From: Chromera velia
Taxonomy: Eukaryota > Sar > Chromeraceae
DNA: 19,917 nt
Direction of reading: 5' to 3'
Assembly (NCBI GenBank): GCA_018398765.1
Contig: JAHBMJ010002341.1
Location: 1-19,917, forward strand
Shown: positions 8,446 through 17,290 of the stretch, one piece after another
How positions within the stretch are numbered: the stretch's first letter is position 1
Layout: each line of letters starts with the position of its first letter
Position numbers and translations under genes: made by a program
The notes under the pieces: model-generated
What the model saw: the letters and a program-made list of their open reading frames with translations, nothing else
Told to the model about the DNA's origin: nothing
Databases searched by the model: none

Positions 8446-10482
8446 GTCCCTTCTCACATCGATCGTGCTGCTACTGCGCGCATACGTCAAGGCCCGGACA
8501 CCTCTGGTCCGTTTCTACTTGACGCAACTCGTGTGCCTGTGTCTGTACGAAACTCTATCTTCATGCAGCATTACAGACACATCCATCCCTCTCTTTCTCA
8601 TTTGATCGACACATGGAAGGAGCAGGGCAACACTCAGTTTCTTTCCATTCCAAAAAGAAAGCTTCTTTCTGTTCTTCCTTGGTCCGTCTTGTGTGATTGA
8701 GTTCATGCTATAAACAAGTCTTTCCGCTCTCATGATCCTTCCGATCCCGAGTCTTCCTTTCCTCGTTCTTTTTTAGAAGAAGGATGGACGGATCTGATGT
8801 TTCTCTCAGATTTGGACCCTGTATATGGTTCAACTCTATATAGCAGGTTAATTTTCTTTGCTCTTGTCGATCTCCGTTCGGGGGTCGTGTAGTGCTGTCC
8901 ATCTCCTTCTCGGGTAGGCAAGGACTTGCTTCCCTTCGTGAATGAGTGGAATCTCACTCACGGTGCCTTCAAGCTTCTTCGCTGTGACAATGAAAAAGGC
9001 ATTGTTGAGGGAGATATCCGTGCGGTTCTTGATCGCGTGGGCACGGTCGTTTGTCCGTTTGCTTCTCACTCTTCTTGCAGTCCAATGGAGAAGTGGTGGA
9101 CAGTTTTGCGTTCTGGTATGGCTTCTCTTGTTGCAACTTGGGGTCTTCCTTTATGTTTTGTTCCTCTTCTCTGCCTTTATGTTGAATGGGCATATAACTG
9201 CACTGCTACCTACCGGAAGGCGTCTCCTTTGCGCCTCTCAACGGGTAAAGTGCCAGACATTTCTCTCATACCCGGTGACCCTGTCGCATTTTCTCCCACT
9301 GAACGAGTCAAGTCCATCCGTCCTCACGGTCGTTTTGGTATTTTTGCTTTTGCTGTTTCTCGTTCTGAGTCTGTTGTGTTTGAGTGGTGCACCGTCCGCT
9401 TTCGTTGGTTGAGTACCATTAAGACGAACACCAAAGACATTAAGCATGCAAGTCCTGGTGTGTTTACGCAGTCAGGGCTGTGGTCGTTTATTGTCTCACG
9501 CATGCGCGGCTCTATACATCCGTCCATTCATGGTCCTTCCGAGACAGTCGTTCATGAGTTTCCTGAAGTTGAGGGGACTCAAGTAGCACAGAGTGGGGGG
9601 GCTGTATTGGGGGGGGGTGCATTGGGAGGAGAGGATCCACCTGTTGTTCCTTTTCTTTCTTCTTCTAACTCTTCTCATTCCTGTGCACTGGTCTCAGTGA
9701 ATGGTGTGCTTCATCCTGTTCGTTGTTTTTCTTGCACACCTGCTGGCTTTGTGTCTGTGTTCCTCATTCGTCATTCGGGGGGGGAGGTCACAGGATACCA
9801 GTTGGGACTACCAGATGCACAGAACTCGCAGAAAGTGCATTCTGATCGATTGACAAATCTTTTTGATTTGGAGAAGGAGGGAAACAAAGAAAAGATTCCT
9901 CAGGCTATCATTCAAGTGATAGATCCTCCTGCAGCTCCTGCTGGTCAGCCGGCTGAGGTTGCAGAAGAATTCGACCTTGCCTCTCTCTTCATGGATCTCT
10001 TCAGTCCTGATGAGTCAGACGAGGAAGGACCTGCCGAAGCACAAGGAGTGGAACCTTCTCTCTCTTCTCTTTCTTCTGTTTCTTCTTCCTCTTCTTCCTC
10101 TTCCTCTTCTTCTTTTTCTTCTTCTTTATCTTCTCCTCGCCGCCGACGTCAACATGACTTTTTCTCCTGTGATGAAGAAAGCGTGTGTTCTGCTCGTCTC
10201 ATCTCTTTTCTTTGCTTTGGTCACTCTCTTAAGACAGCTGCAAAAGCAAAGCAGACAGTCGATAGAAAGATTGCTTGTCTTGAGAGAGATGGTCCTGAGG
10301 AGACAGGCAAAACACATGTTGATGCAACTATGGGGGAGGTGCGTAAAGGAAAATTCAACAAAGCGGGGGACAGGGAGATCGGGAAGTGGGAACGATTTTC
10401 TGCATATGGGAAAGAAGTAAAGAAAGATAGTCACGCATATAATCTCTTGACAATCATTCCGCTGATTTGGGTGATGACATAG
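8446..10482 (+). pseudogene. copia integrase and Ser-rich linker (stops at 8698, 8890, 10480)
   Basis: Integrase inserts element cDNA into the host genome. In this frame a pre-integrase zinc-binding region shows H-Y-R-H-I-H (8569-8586) and a Cys at 8692, but the second Cys pair is lost around TGA 8698-8700. The catalytic core has Asp 8809-8811 (L-S-D-L-D-P), Asp 8986-8988 (R-C-D-N-E) and Glu 9088-9090 (M-E-K-W-W). The spacing from second Asp to Glu is 34 residues, near the D-x35-E rule. TAG 8890-8892 falls where copia proteins usually have Trp (S-R-x-x-W), suggesting TGG to TAG. From about 9430 the sequence is a variable linker including a Ser run at 10057-10134. It ends at TAG 10480-10482, beyond which the same frame continues into reverse transcriptase. 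Confidence 0.85.
10057..10140 (+). repeat. pyrimidine (TCT/TCC) microsatellite coding poly-serine
   Basis: A nearly pure C/T tract on the plus strand within the integrase-RT linker, read as about 20 serines with occasional Phe, Leu and Val. It is in frame, so it need not disrupt the polyprotein, and is likely a slippage-prone linker. Confidence 0.8.
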
Positions 10483-11940
10483 AAGTTCGTGAAAGGAGCT
10501 ACACGAAAAGCAAAAGCTCGTCTCTGCCTGGCTGGCAACAAGTTTTTTGATCGCCGGACAGTCGAAACTTACGCAGGGATACCAGCCGTTTTTTCGATTC
10601 GTATTCTTTTTGTTTTTGCTTTAACAATAGGCTGGCAGATTGCTTTTGCAGACATCACTTATGCGTTCCTCCAAGCTCGCCTTCTATCCAGCGTCGGACA
10701 GATCGGTATCAGGATGCCTGCATGGTTGCCTCCTGCTGCTCTTTGTTTAGGACTGAAGGCAGGTGCTGTGTACCTCCTGCAGGCAGCTGCCTACGGTCTG
10801 AAAGACGCTCCTCTGATTTTTGCTCGTTTCTTTTGCCGTGTTCTGATTCGACTGGGTTGGGGGGAATTGATGGAAAACACTTTTGCTCTTGTTCAACCTT
10901 CTCATTCTGTGCCTCATCCTACAACTGCTGATGATTCATCCATCACGAAAGTGAAGCACATGCCATGCGATGGTCTTCTTTCGAAGCACGTCGATGACAT
11001 TGCGCTTGCTTCACCTGACCCTCTCGCTACTCTCAGACAAATTGCAGGAAAAAGGCCAATCGAAATAGATGAAGCACAGTTGTTGAAGGACACACCTCAA
11101 AAACAGGTGGGATTTGATGTCAGACGTTCTGACAATCGAGTCTATCAGGGAATGAATGGTTATGTCTCTCTCTCTTCTCTTCCAAGGGGCAAGCCAAGCG
11201 GGGTAGTGGTAGACAGTGATTTCTCTCCTCCTGAGCCTGATGAGATTGACATGTCGTTGGAGGGGGAGTATCTGAAATGGATTGGTCGTCTTGCCTGGCT
11301 TGCCAGACTGTGTTTTGATCTTGCTTTTGCTGCTAGTGAGTTGGCCTCTTTCAGTAAGACTCTGACTGAGCGTCACCTTGCTCTCATTATCACGCTGATT
11401 CGCATGTACGCAGCATCTCCGAAAGAACTTATCTTTATTGCCGTGTACGACCCTAAATTACGGGTGTTTGTGGACAGTGGCTTCAGAGAAAAGACATGCT
11501 CCGCTCGTTCTGCTGTGATCATTCAACTCGCTGATCGGTCTTGGTCTTTGCGGTGTTGGTTGAACATTTTGGATTGGGCCACACATAAGGAAAAACGCCT
11601 GGTCTTGTCAGCTCCGGGTGGAGAGCTTCTTACGATCCGTACTGGTCTGAAGAGACTTCCGATGCTTGTGCGTTCTCTTCAGATTCTTTTTTCCTCTCTG
11701 CGTGTTCGTTTATTTTCAGACAGTGCAACTTCTCTTGGACAGACAGAAGCAGGTGTGAGTAAGAAAGAGCAAGGTCTCACTGGAATTTTGAAGTGGTGCA
11801 TTCAAGAATTGAATGGAATGAATGTCGCAACCGAGCATTTGTCTGGAGAGAGTGAGCAGCTTGCTGACGGTTTGATAAAATGGAAAAAGCTTGATGTGAC
11901 ATGGCCGAAGGATTTTGTGGTGAATGGACAACCCCGTTGA
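10483..11940 (+). CDS. copia reverse transcriptase and RNase H region
   Basis: Same frame as integrase, open from after TAG 10480-10482 to TGA 11938-11940. Reverse transcriptase copies element RNA into cDNA and RNase H removes the RNA strand. Seen: K-A-R-L-C-L-A-G-N near the start (copia K-A-R-L-V-A-K-G); motif A D-I-T-Y-A-F-L with Asp at 10651-10653; Y-G-L-K-D-A-P at about 10792-10812 (family Y-G-L-K-Q-A-P); the catalytic box H-V-D-D at 10987-10998, with His in place of the usual Tyr. RNase H acidic residues are Asp 11473-11475, Glu 11623-11625 and Asp 11719-11721, and the end shows E-Q-L-A-D-G-L-I-K, the familiar copia terminus E-Q-x-A-D-x-L-T-K. No internal stop occurs in this 485-codon stretch, the best-preserved part of the element. 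It is normally made as part of a polyprotein and has no clear start of its own. Confidence 0.9.
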   Translation, partial: KFVKGATRKAKARLCLAGNKFFDRRTVETYAGIPAVFSIRILFVFALTIGWQIAFADITYAFLQARLLSSVGQIGIRMPAWLPPAALCLGLKAGAVYLLQAAAYGLKDAPLIFARFFCRVLIRLGWGELMENTFALVQPSHSVPHPTTADDSSITKVKHMPCDGLLSKHVDDIALASPDPLATLRQIAGKRPIEIDEAQLLKDTPQKQVGFDVRRSDNRVYQGMNGYVSLSSLPRGKPSGVVVDSDFSPPEPDEIDMSLEGEYLKWIGRLAWLARLCFDLAFAASELASFSKTLTERHLALIITLIRMYAASPKELIFIAVYDPKLRVFVDSGFREKTCSARSAVIIQLADRSWSLRCWLNILDWATHKEKRLVLSAPGGELLTIRTGLKRLPMLVRSLQILFSSLRVRLFSDSATSLGQTEAGVSKKEQGLTGILKWCIQELNGMNVATEHLSGESEQLADGLIKWKKLDVTWPKDFVVNGQPR

Positions 11941-11950
11941 GCCTTCGTAG

Positions 11951-11981
11951 TTAGATCAGTTAGTTAGAGCATACGGCTGTT
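11951..11981 (+). other. tRNA D-arm-like segment, sense orientation
   Basis: TTAGATCAGTTAGTTAGAGC is two mismatches from the common tRNA string TAGCTCAGTTGGTTAGAGC, which spans the pol III A box, and continues ATACGGCTGTT. The last 18 bases (11964-11981) match the reverse complement of 6279-6296 with two transitions, so the leader and the 3' untranslated part carry the same tRNA-like sequence in opposite orientation. No cloverleaf is evident. Confidence 0.45.
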
Positions 11982-12015
11982 CTTTAGTCTGTCGACTCCT
12001 CTTCGATAAGTCACC

Positions 12016-12025
12016 AGAGGGGGGG
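12016..12025 (+). promoter_or_regulatory. polypurine tract (plus-strand primer)
   Basis: AGAGGGGGGG lies directly against the first base of the 3' LTR, the position where an RNase H-resistant purine tract primes plus-strand DNA synthesis in LTR elements. Confidence 0.85.
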
Positions 12026-12320
12026 AGTTGAAGATTAGGGTACTGCCGCCGTGCCGTGGGGTACTGCCACCGCGCCGCGCCGCGCTTTAGGCCGGACTGG
12101 GGCCTCTTGTGCGTATCTTGTGCGCGGGACGATTATTCACCGCAGGTCGAATAATCGCGCGGGTTGATCCATGCATGTACGCATTTCGAGCGATTTATTT
12201 TTCATGCGATTGAGTTTTTTAGAGGATTCATTTGATTCATCTGTTCTGTGTGATTGACTGAGGACTGACACTTTTTCTGATTATGATCTCTACCCATTAC
12301 TGAGCTACTTAGTTTATTCT
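12026..12320 (+). repeat. 3' LTR (295 bp)
   Basis: It aligns end to end with 5794-6071 with 21 substitutions and one 17-bp extra segment (12174-12190). Twenty of the 21 substitutions are transitions. It keeps the AG..CT termini. The internal inverted repeat is reduced to 9 bp (12130-12138 / 12149-12157) by one G/A change. CCACC follows immediately. Confidence 0.93.
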
Positions 12321-12325
12321 CCACC
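12321..12325. repeat. target-site duplication, right copy (CCACC)
   Basis: Identical to 5789-5793 and directly adjacent to the 3' LTR end. The next bases are ATGGGG, which by chance form a Kozak-like CCACCATGG. The frame that follows is only 38 codons. Confidence 0.85.
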
Positions 12326-12869
12326 ATGGGGGAAACAGTAAAAAGTTTGAGCACAACACGCCATTTCCCCAACTACCTCCCATCAAAGTCAATCCAGATG
12401 CAATTAAATCAACGAGAATTGAGTACCACACTTATAAAGTAGGGGATTTTTATCGTCCGCCTAGCCGTCCGCCCAATACGTGTCGACAAAGACGCACAGA
12501 GGTCGACTCATATCGAACTGGAGACAGGTTTCTGGCCTTCTTTGCATCCATGAAAGCTTCGAAACTTTCATGACAAGGACATCATTGCACTGTAGGGTGT
12601 GGAAAGGACTTTTGTAGTCTCTTGTATATGTACTGTTGCAGATTTAAAACTTTTAATTTCGTCGGGAGACGGCAAACGTCGCCGAGTGCGCCTTCACTGC
12701 ATGCATGGAGGGGTGATGGAACGCGGCCCGCGCGGGCGGGCCCCGAGGTGAGGGCCGCGCGCGCCCCGCGCGGTGACGGCGCGGTCCGTCTTGTCCTGCA
12801 ACACCTTGCCGGCAAAGCAATACAAATCCTTTTTTCACTCAAGTTTCCAAGTTTCAGTCATGCAATGCC
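12326..12869. other. intergenic interval between copia element and GH18-like gene
   Basis: No gene recognised. It contains an 8-bp inverted repeat CATGAAAG / CTTTCATG (12549-12556, 12565-12572), a TATA-like TTATAAAG near 12434, and the GC-rich island listed separately. Confidence 0.6.
12718..12785. promoter_or_regulatory. GC-rich, CpG-dense island upstream of the GH18-like gene
   Basis: About 70 bases of almost pure G and C with many CG dinucleotides and self-complementary runs (GGCCCGCGCGGGC, GGGCCGCGCGCGCCCC), sharply different from flanking sequence. It lies about 300 bp before the likely start codon at 13077. It may be a promoter-associated CpG island; a captured GC-rich fragment is the alternative. 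It has no proven function. Confidence 0.35.
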
Positions 12870-13076
12870 ATGTTTCAGTCTGATGAACGATCCAGTTTGA
12901 GTCAATCTGACATCAAGAATTTGAGTGCATACACAGGACACGAGTGGAATTCAAGCCTGAATGGATGTGCATACGTGACTCACTGTCGATTTGCTCACGA
13001 AGGCAAACCCCTGCATTTGCGATCACTCCATCGAGCTGCGGCACTTCTGTGTCTATTAAAAATCCCAACCCTCACC

Positions 13077-14129
13077 ATGCGTCTTCTGTTTTCCTTGGTT
13101 GTGGCTCTCGCAGGACCGTGGTCTGTGTCGGCTCGTGATGTCTACCTCTCAGCAGGGATGGGTGGTTACACCCGTGCGCAACTTCAAGAACAGTACGATC
13201 GTTTCAAAACGTACGCGCATGAGGGCGTAATCACTGCTGCCAGCATGCTGTTGTACGGAATAAATGAAGAGGGAAAAATGACTTGGTGGGACACATCTGA
13301 GCCCTCCTGGAGTATCAAAAAATTTCAGCAGGACATGGGGGAGCTGGGGTTGAAGAAAGTACCCCTGTTCTTTTGCGACTCCACAATTGGAAACTGTAGC
13401 CCTTTAGGTCCCATTCTTCAAGCCGTCTACGACAGGCAGGAGGCCTTTATTTCGGAGTCCCTCCAAGAGGCTTCAGCTTACGGATGGGATGGTTATGCAA
13501 TTGACTTTGAGGCCTTCGGCTTCATAGATTCGAAAAAGTTGATGTCCTTTACTTGTAAGTGGGCAGAGGCGCTTGATAAGGCCGGGCTTCACCTCATGGT
13601 GTGGACGGGAGGGCCGACCTTCTACGACCTTGAGGGCCTTTCGGCCTGCAAAGGCGTGAGTAGTGCGGTGACGATGGACTCGTACGGGATTTCTAGTTCG
13701 TCTGGATTTTCCAGTTTTGCAGAACGTTACATGCAGAGCGTGCCAGGACACAGGGCAGGGTTCGGCATTCTTGTTCCCCCTCAGCGACTGCCAGAGGGAC
13801 TTCGCGCACAGGTGGACAGAGAGATGACGGGGAAGTGGCTGACTGTTGCTTCCATGGGAGGATTCAGTGACAGTCTGACGAGTGCTGAGTCTGTGCTGAT
13901 GACGCCCGGCAAGGAATCCGATGAAGAAGTTTTTGGCGACAGCTTTATGGATGATGTCGGGGGTTGGTGTCACGAGCGGGGTGTTGAGTCACTCGGCCTC
14001 TGGGCATCGTATGTGCCGCCTGAGTGGTACAACGGCCTCCGTTCTTTCCTTTCAACCGACAGAGCCGAGCAGGAAGGGAGAAAAACGGAGGGGGGGGATG
14101 GGTTGAGTGAGAGAGTGCATTATGTCTGA
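13077..14129 (+). CDS. secreted glycoside hydrolase family 18-like protein
   Basis: A 350-residue protein, stop TGA 14127-14129. GH18 enzymes cleave beta-1,4 N-acetylglucosamine linkages (chitin, chitobiose, N-glycans), with a TIM barrel and a DGxxxDxE catalytic motif. Here residues 138-145 read D-G-Y-A-I-D-F-E, with Glu145 the candidate acid; the usual second Asp/Asn is Ala141. M-D-S-Y (200-203) fits the later M-x-Y barrel motif and Trp309 the C-terminal strand Trp. The start at 13077 (context CTCACCATGC) gives a clear signal peptide: Arg-2, a hydrophobic core, and S-V-S-A ending at residue 19. The frame extends upstream to ATG 12870, but that would bury the signal peptide behind 69 residues. 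No intron is needed. Neighbours on both sides are transposable elements. The family call is by motif, not alignment; another TIM-barrel hydrolase is possible. That it is a real secreted gene is more certain (about 0.8). Confidence 0.6.
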   Translation: MRLLFSLVVALAGPWSVSARDVYLSAGMGGYTRAQLQEQYDRFKTYAHEGVITAASMLLYGINEEGKMTWWDTSEPSWSIKKFQQDMGELGLKKVPLFFCDSTIGNCSPLGPILQAVYDRQEAFISESLQEASAYGWDGYAIDFEAFGFIDSKKLMSFTCKWAEALDKAGLHLMVWTGGPTFYDLEGLSACKGVSSAVTMDSYGISSSSGFSSFAERYMQSVPGHRAGFGILVPPQRLPEGLRAQVDREMTGKWLTVASMGGFSDSLTSAESVLMTPGKESDEEVFGDSFMDDVGGWCHERGVESLGLWASYVPPEWYNGLRSFLSTDRAEQEGRKTEGGDGLSERVHYV

Positions 14130-14895
14130 TGATCTTCTCTGTTTCCTTTGAAACCATGCAGAAACCCCCCCTGTTTTTTGCGGTTTTTCTGCCTCGTTGC
14201 TGGGAACAGTCGGGAAGGCGAATGAGATGCCGGTTGGAGAAGCTTAGACAGAAAGTGGGAGAGGGACCTATTGAACGGAAAGACAGTACTTGTAAGGGAT
14301 CCGCAAATTGAGTTGACGAAATGATGATGAGAAGATAGAAAGAAACCAAAACGTGAGGTCCAATTGAAAGGAAAGGGGACACCTTTGTTGAATTGTAGAA
14401 AAGGTGGGTTGACTGTTGGGTAAGGTGCAACAAATATGTGATTAAGTTCCCGGTGTAAGCATTGTCTTTGACACAGTGCGGCCGATCAACAAACAAAAAG
14501 TGTGTGCCTTCCCGAAGAATTTATGCGTTTTTTTCTTGGTTGTATTCATATTTACGTTCTCTTTAGAGACAAAAAACGGCTCCGAAAACGAAGAAAAAGA
14601 TAGAAAAAGACAGGGTTGCAGAAGTACGAGGACTAGCACGAAGATAAAAGGAAATGAACTAAGAAATGGGAAAAAAAGGGTGTCATTCAAGTTGAATGGA
14701 GAACAGAGACATCCAAGACATTATTGAAGTTACACTTCAATCATACACTCATGCAATGACATACATGTTCACACATTCTCTGTGACAGATTGTACGATAC
14801 ATGGCGCATTACACGCATGTATATCTAGGTGTATATAGGAAATATAATTTCAAATATTTTTAAGATATGAATAACGAAATATTATAATTTACAAG
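14130..14895. other. intergenic interval, AT-rich toward its end
   Basis: No gene recognised; only short overlapping frames of 60-180 codons without familiar motifs. The sequence becomes strongly AT-rich from about 14820 to 14895, immediately before the truncated LINE, consistent with an A/T-rich target for LINE insertion. Confidence 0.6.
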
Positions 14896-16872
14896 TTGAA
14901 ATTAATGAAGTTGCAGTTTGCATATAGGAAGGGGGTGGGGACTCTGAATGCTATTTTTCTTTTGCTTCAATCGATTGCACGTTTTGAGTGTCTGTATGTT
15001 TCTTTCATTGATTTTATGAGCGCGTTTGATGAAGCGAGTCATCGGATGATGGAAGTTCAACTGAGAAAGCATGGAGTGTCAGAAAAGACCATCAAGTGGG
15101 TGGCCGCATCTCTCCAGAACATCAGGGCAAGGGTGAGGGGAACGGACTGGTGGTTCAGAGAAAGCAAGGGGTCAAAGCAAGGTGGGCCGGCCGGTCCTTC
15201 TTTGTTTTCTGCATATATTAACGACATGCCAGAAGAGAGCAAGGCTGACAGGGAGGGGGCCAAAGCTCCAGAGAGACGCAGACGGGTCGGAGGAAGACTT
15301 CCCTGTCGGCCTCTTCGCAGACGATACCTACTTGAAGTCAGCGGAGGCAAGAGAGACAGAAAGATTGCTGAGAGCTCTCGAGGAATACGTAGAGCCCCTC
15401 AGACTTCTTTTGTCAGACAAATCAAGGTTCGTCAAGTTCTGCCGGTCAGAAAGGGAAAGGGGAAGAAAGGAATCTTTTGTTTTGGGAGGGAAAGAGTTAG
15501 AGCAGGCAAAGGAATACCCATATCTTGGTTTGTTGTTGATAAAAGATTGCTCAGTAGATACAATGATAAGAGAAAGAACAGTGAAAGCAGAAAGACTCTT
15601 TTTTGCGCTGAAAAGTAAGATCACATCAGCAGGAGAGATTCCTCCAGCCACTTGCTTCCATTGGTTTAAACAGACAGTGTGTGCCGTATGGCTGTATGGC
15701 TGTGAAGTGCATGAATTTCACATTCGCAGGAGTCTTTAGCAGACTTTGATCGATTGCAGAGGAGGTTCATTCGATGGGTTTTCCAGTTGAGAGAGAAAGA
15801 AAGCATATACACAACCTTTTTGGAGGCAGGCTTGCTCTCCATTCAATTTGACTTAGTTGTAGCTCAGAGAACGCTATTATGGGCACAGAAAGTTCTAAAG
15901 AAAGCAAGAAATACACCAACAGGCCATGCGCTTACCAAGTCAATTCAGGAGGGGGTAGACAGTGATTTAAAGGGGGGAAGACAACATCCTTTTCACTTTT
16001 TTCCTTATCTGAAGAAATGTGCTCAAACTCTTTTTCCACACAGACGAAGCAACCCTTTTTGTATCAGGAAAAAGCCAGAAGCAGCAGGAAGATAGCCGAC
16101 ATTTGAACAGAGAGACCAGATAGTAAGATGGGTTAGCGCACTACAGAGAAAATCGGTGGCAAAAAGAAAGAACGAAGTCTTTGCGGAAAGAATAGAGAGC
16201 ACAATGCAAAAGAGAAAAGAAAACGAGAAAAAAGAACTGCAAGAAAGATAACTGATGCATCCGATACATACTGTAATATCAAACAGAAACCGCTTGAACT
16301 TGTGGCTGCACAGCAAACAGACAGATGAAGGAAACAGAGAAAACGGTCTCTCAATTGAGAGAGAAAGCATCGGGCGGACCCTGTACTACAGAAAGGTTGC
16401 ACCCTGGTCAGTCCACAGAAGAAGAGCAGCATTCAGGGTGGAAGAGAGGAGCCTTGAGGTCACTAAGGGGAAATTCTCTCTTGATGGAGGGAGGGGGACC
16501 CCGCTGCATGACAGAAAACGCATTGTTTGCTCTGATCTTCTTGGCATCCAGGTGGTTGAAGACGAAGTGCACGTTCTGACCGAGTGTCCTTTGCATAATG
16601 CCGAGAGGGCTGTTTGCTTGCAGGCTCTTTCAGATACATGGAATGAAAGGAGGGGGGAAAGAGCAGCAAGAAAGCCAAAATGGGGAGAGGGGACAAACAG
16701 GAAGACAGAAAGGCTTACTTTGTTTTCTTTTCTTTTAAGTGAGACAGATGGAAGCGTCAACAAGTTTTTGAAGGATGTTGTCATAAAACGAGCTGCCGTA
16801 AAGGAACACCGCAAGAGAAATGCATGCAGCGTGCAAGATGTATCAAGCATCCAGCTGGACCAAGCCCACTAA
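14896..16872 (+). pseudogene. LINE reverse transcriptase ORF, frameshifted
   Basis: Coding similarity moves through three segments. In 14896 to about 15250, Q-F-A-Y-R-K-G and motif A F-I-D-F-M-S-A-F-D (Asp 15010-15012) are followed by G-S-K-Q-G-G-P and A-Y-I-N-D-M-P. After a +1 shift between about 15230 and 15290, the next frame carries F-A-D-D (15314-15325), the RT catalytic pair, and continues to about 15735. A second shift near 15735 returns to the first frame, which runs to TAA 16870-16872 with TAG at 16093-16095 and TAA at about 16249. Near 16555-16620 the string V-E-D-E-V-H-V-L-T-E-C-P-L-H-N matches the C-terminal Cys/His motif common to several LINE clades. Two frameshifts and two stops make it a pseudogene. 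The clade cannot be fixed by eye. Confidence 0.85.
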
Positions 16873-17290
16873 ATCCTTTGGTCAAATGAAAAGGAAAGAA
16901 ACAAAAGACAGGCAGAGTATTCAGCAACATGGCAGCAAATGAAGTAAGCAAAGGAAGAGGGAGAAACCAAAGGGTTAAGTGACTGGAAAGTAATGAGATT
17001 GGCCTCTAATCGATCGACCATTTGTTTTGAGATGCCTCCGTTTGAAGCCTGTTTAAGCTCCGCCAGGTCGATCGACGGGCCGCAGCATCGTCAGTGAGAG
17101 TTGATTGATTGCAGTCTTTCGCATACGATTGATAGTAATTGATTGATTATCACGTAAACAGTTTGCGACACAGGTCTTTTTGGCCTGTGCGGGCCGGTCA
17201 GGAAGGTCCAACGCGTGTATGCGCTTTTCCTGGACGCCGCACGTCGAGCGCTCGGCATTGGGGCAGGAGGCTAATCCTCCAGACATTAAT

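Larger units (their letters stand above)
5794..12320 (+). mobile_element. Ty1/copia LTR retrotransposon, full length but mutated
   Basis: A 6527-bp element with two LTRs, a polypurine tract before the 3' LTR, and 5-bp direct repeats CCACC directly outside (5789-5793 and 12321-12325). Coding order is Gag, aspartic protease, integrase, reverse transcriptase, RNase H. Integrase before reverse transcriptase is the defining order of Ty1/copia (Pseudoviridae-type) elements. Catalytic residues of integrase, RT and RNase H are visible. The frames are broken by TAG at 6452, 6800, 8890 and 10480 and TGA at 8698, so this copy is probably not autonomous. LTR identity is about 92% over aligned bases, implying an insertion that is not recent. 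Confidence 0.95.

Noticed and set aside
8848-9193. Minus-strand frames antisense to integrase
   Set aside because: They are shadows of the integrase coding strand, whose catalytic residues are all on the plus strand.
12326-12442. 38-codon gene with a strong Kozak start beside the 3' LTR
   Set aside because: The CCACC is the target duplication; the frame is short and unlike any known product.
15735-15739. TAG readthrough in the LINE ORF
   Set aside because: Coding similarity continues in another frame straight after, so a frameshift explains the break.
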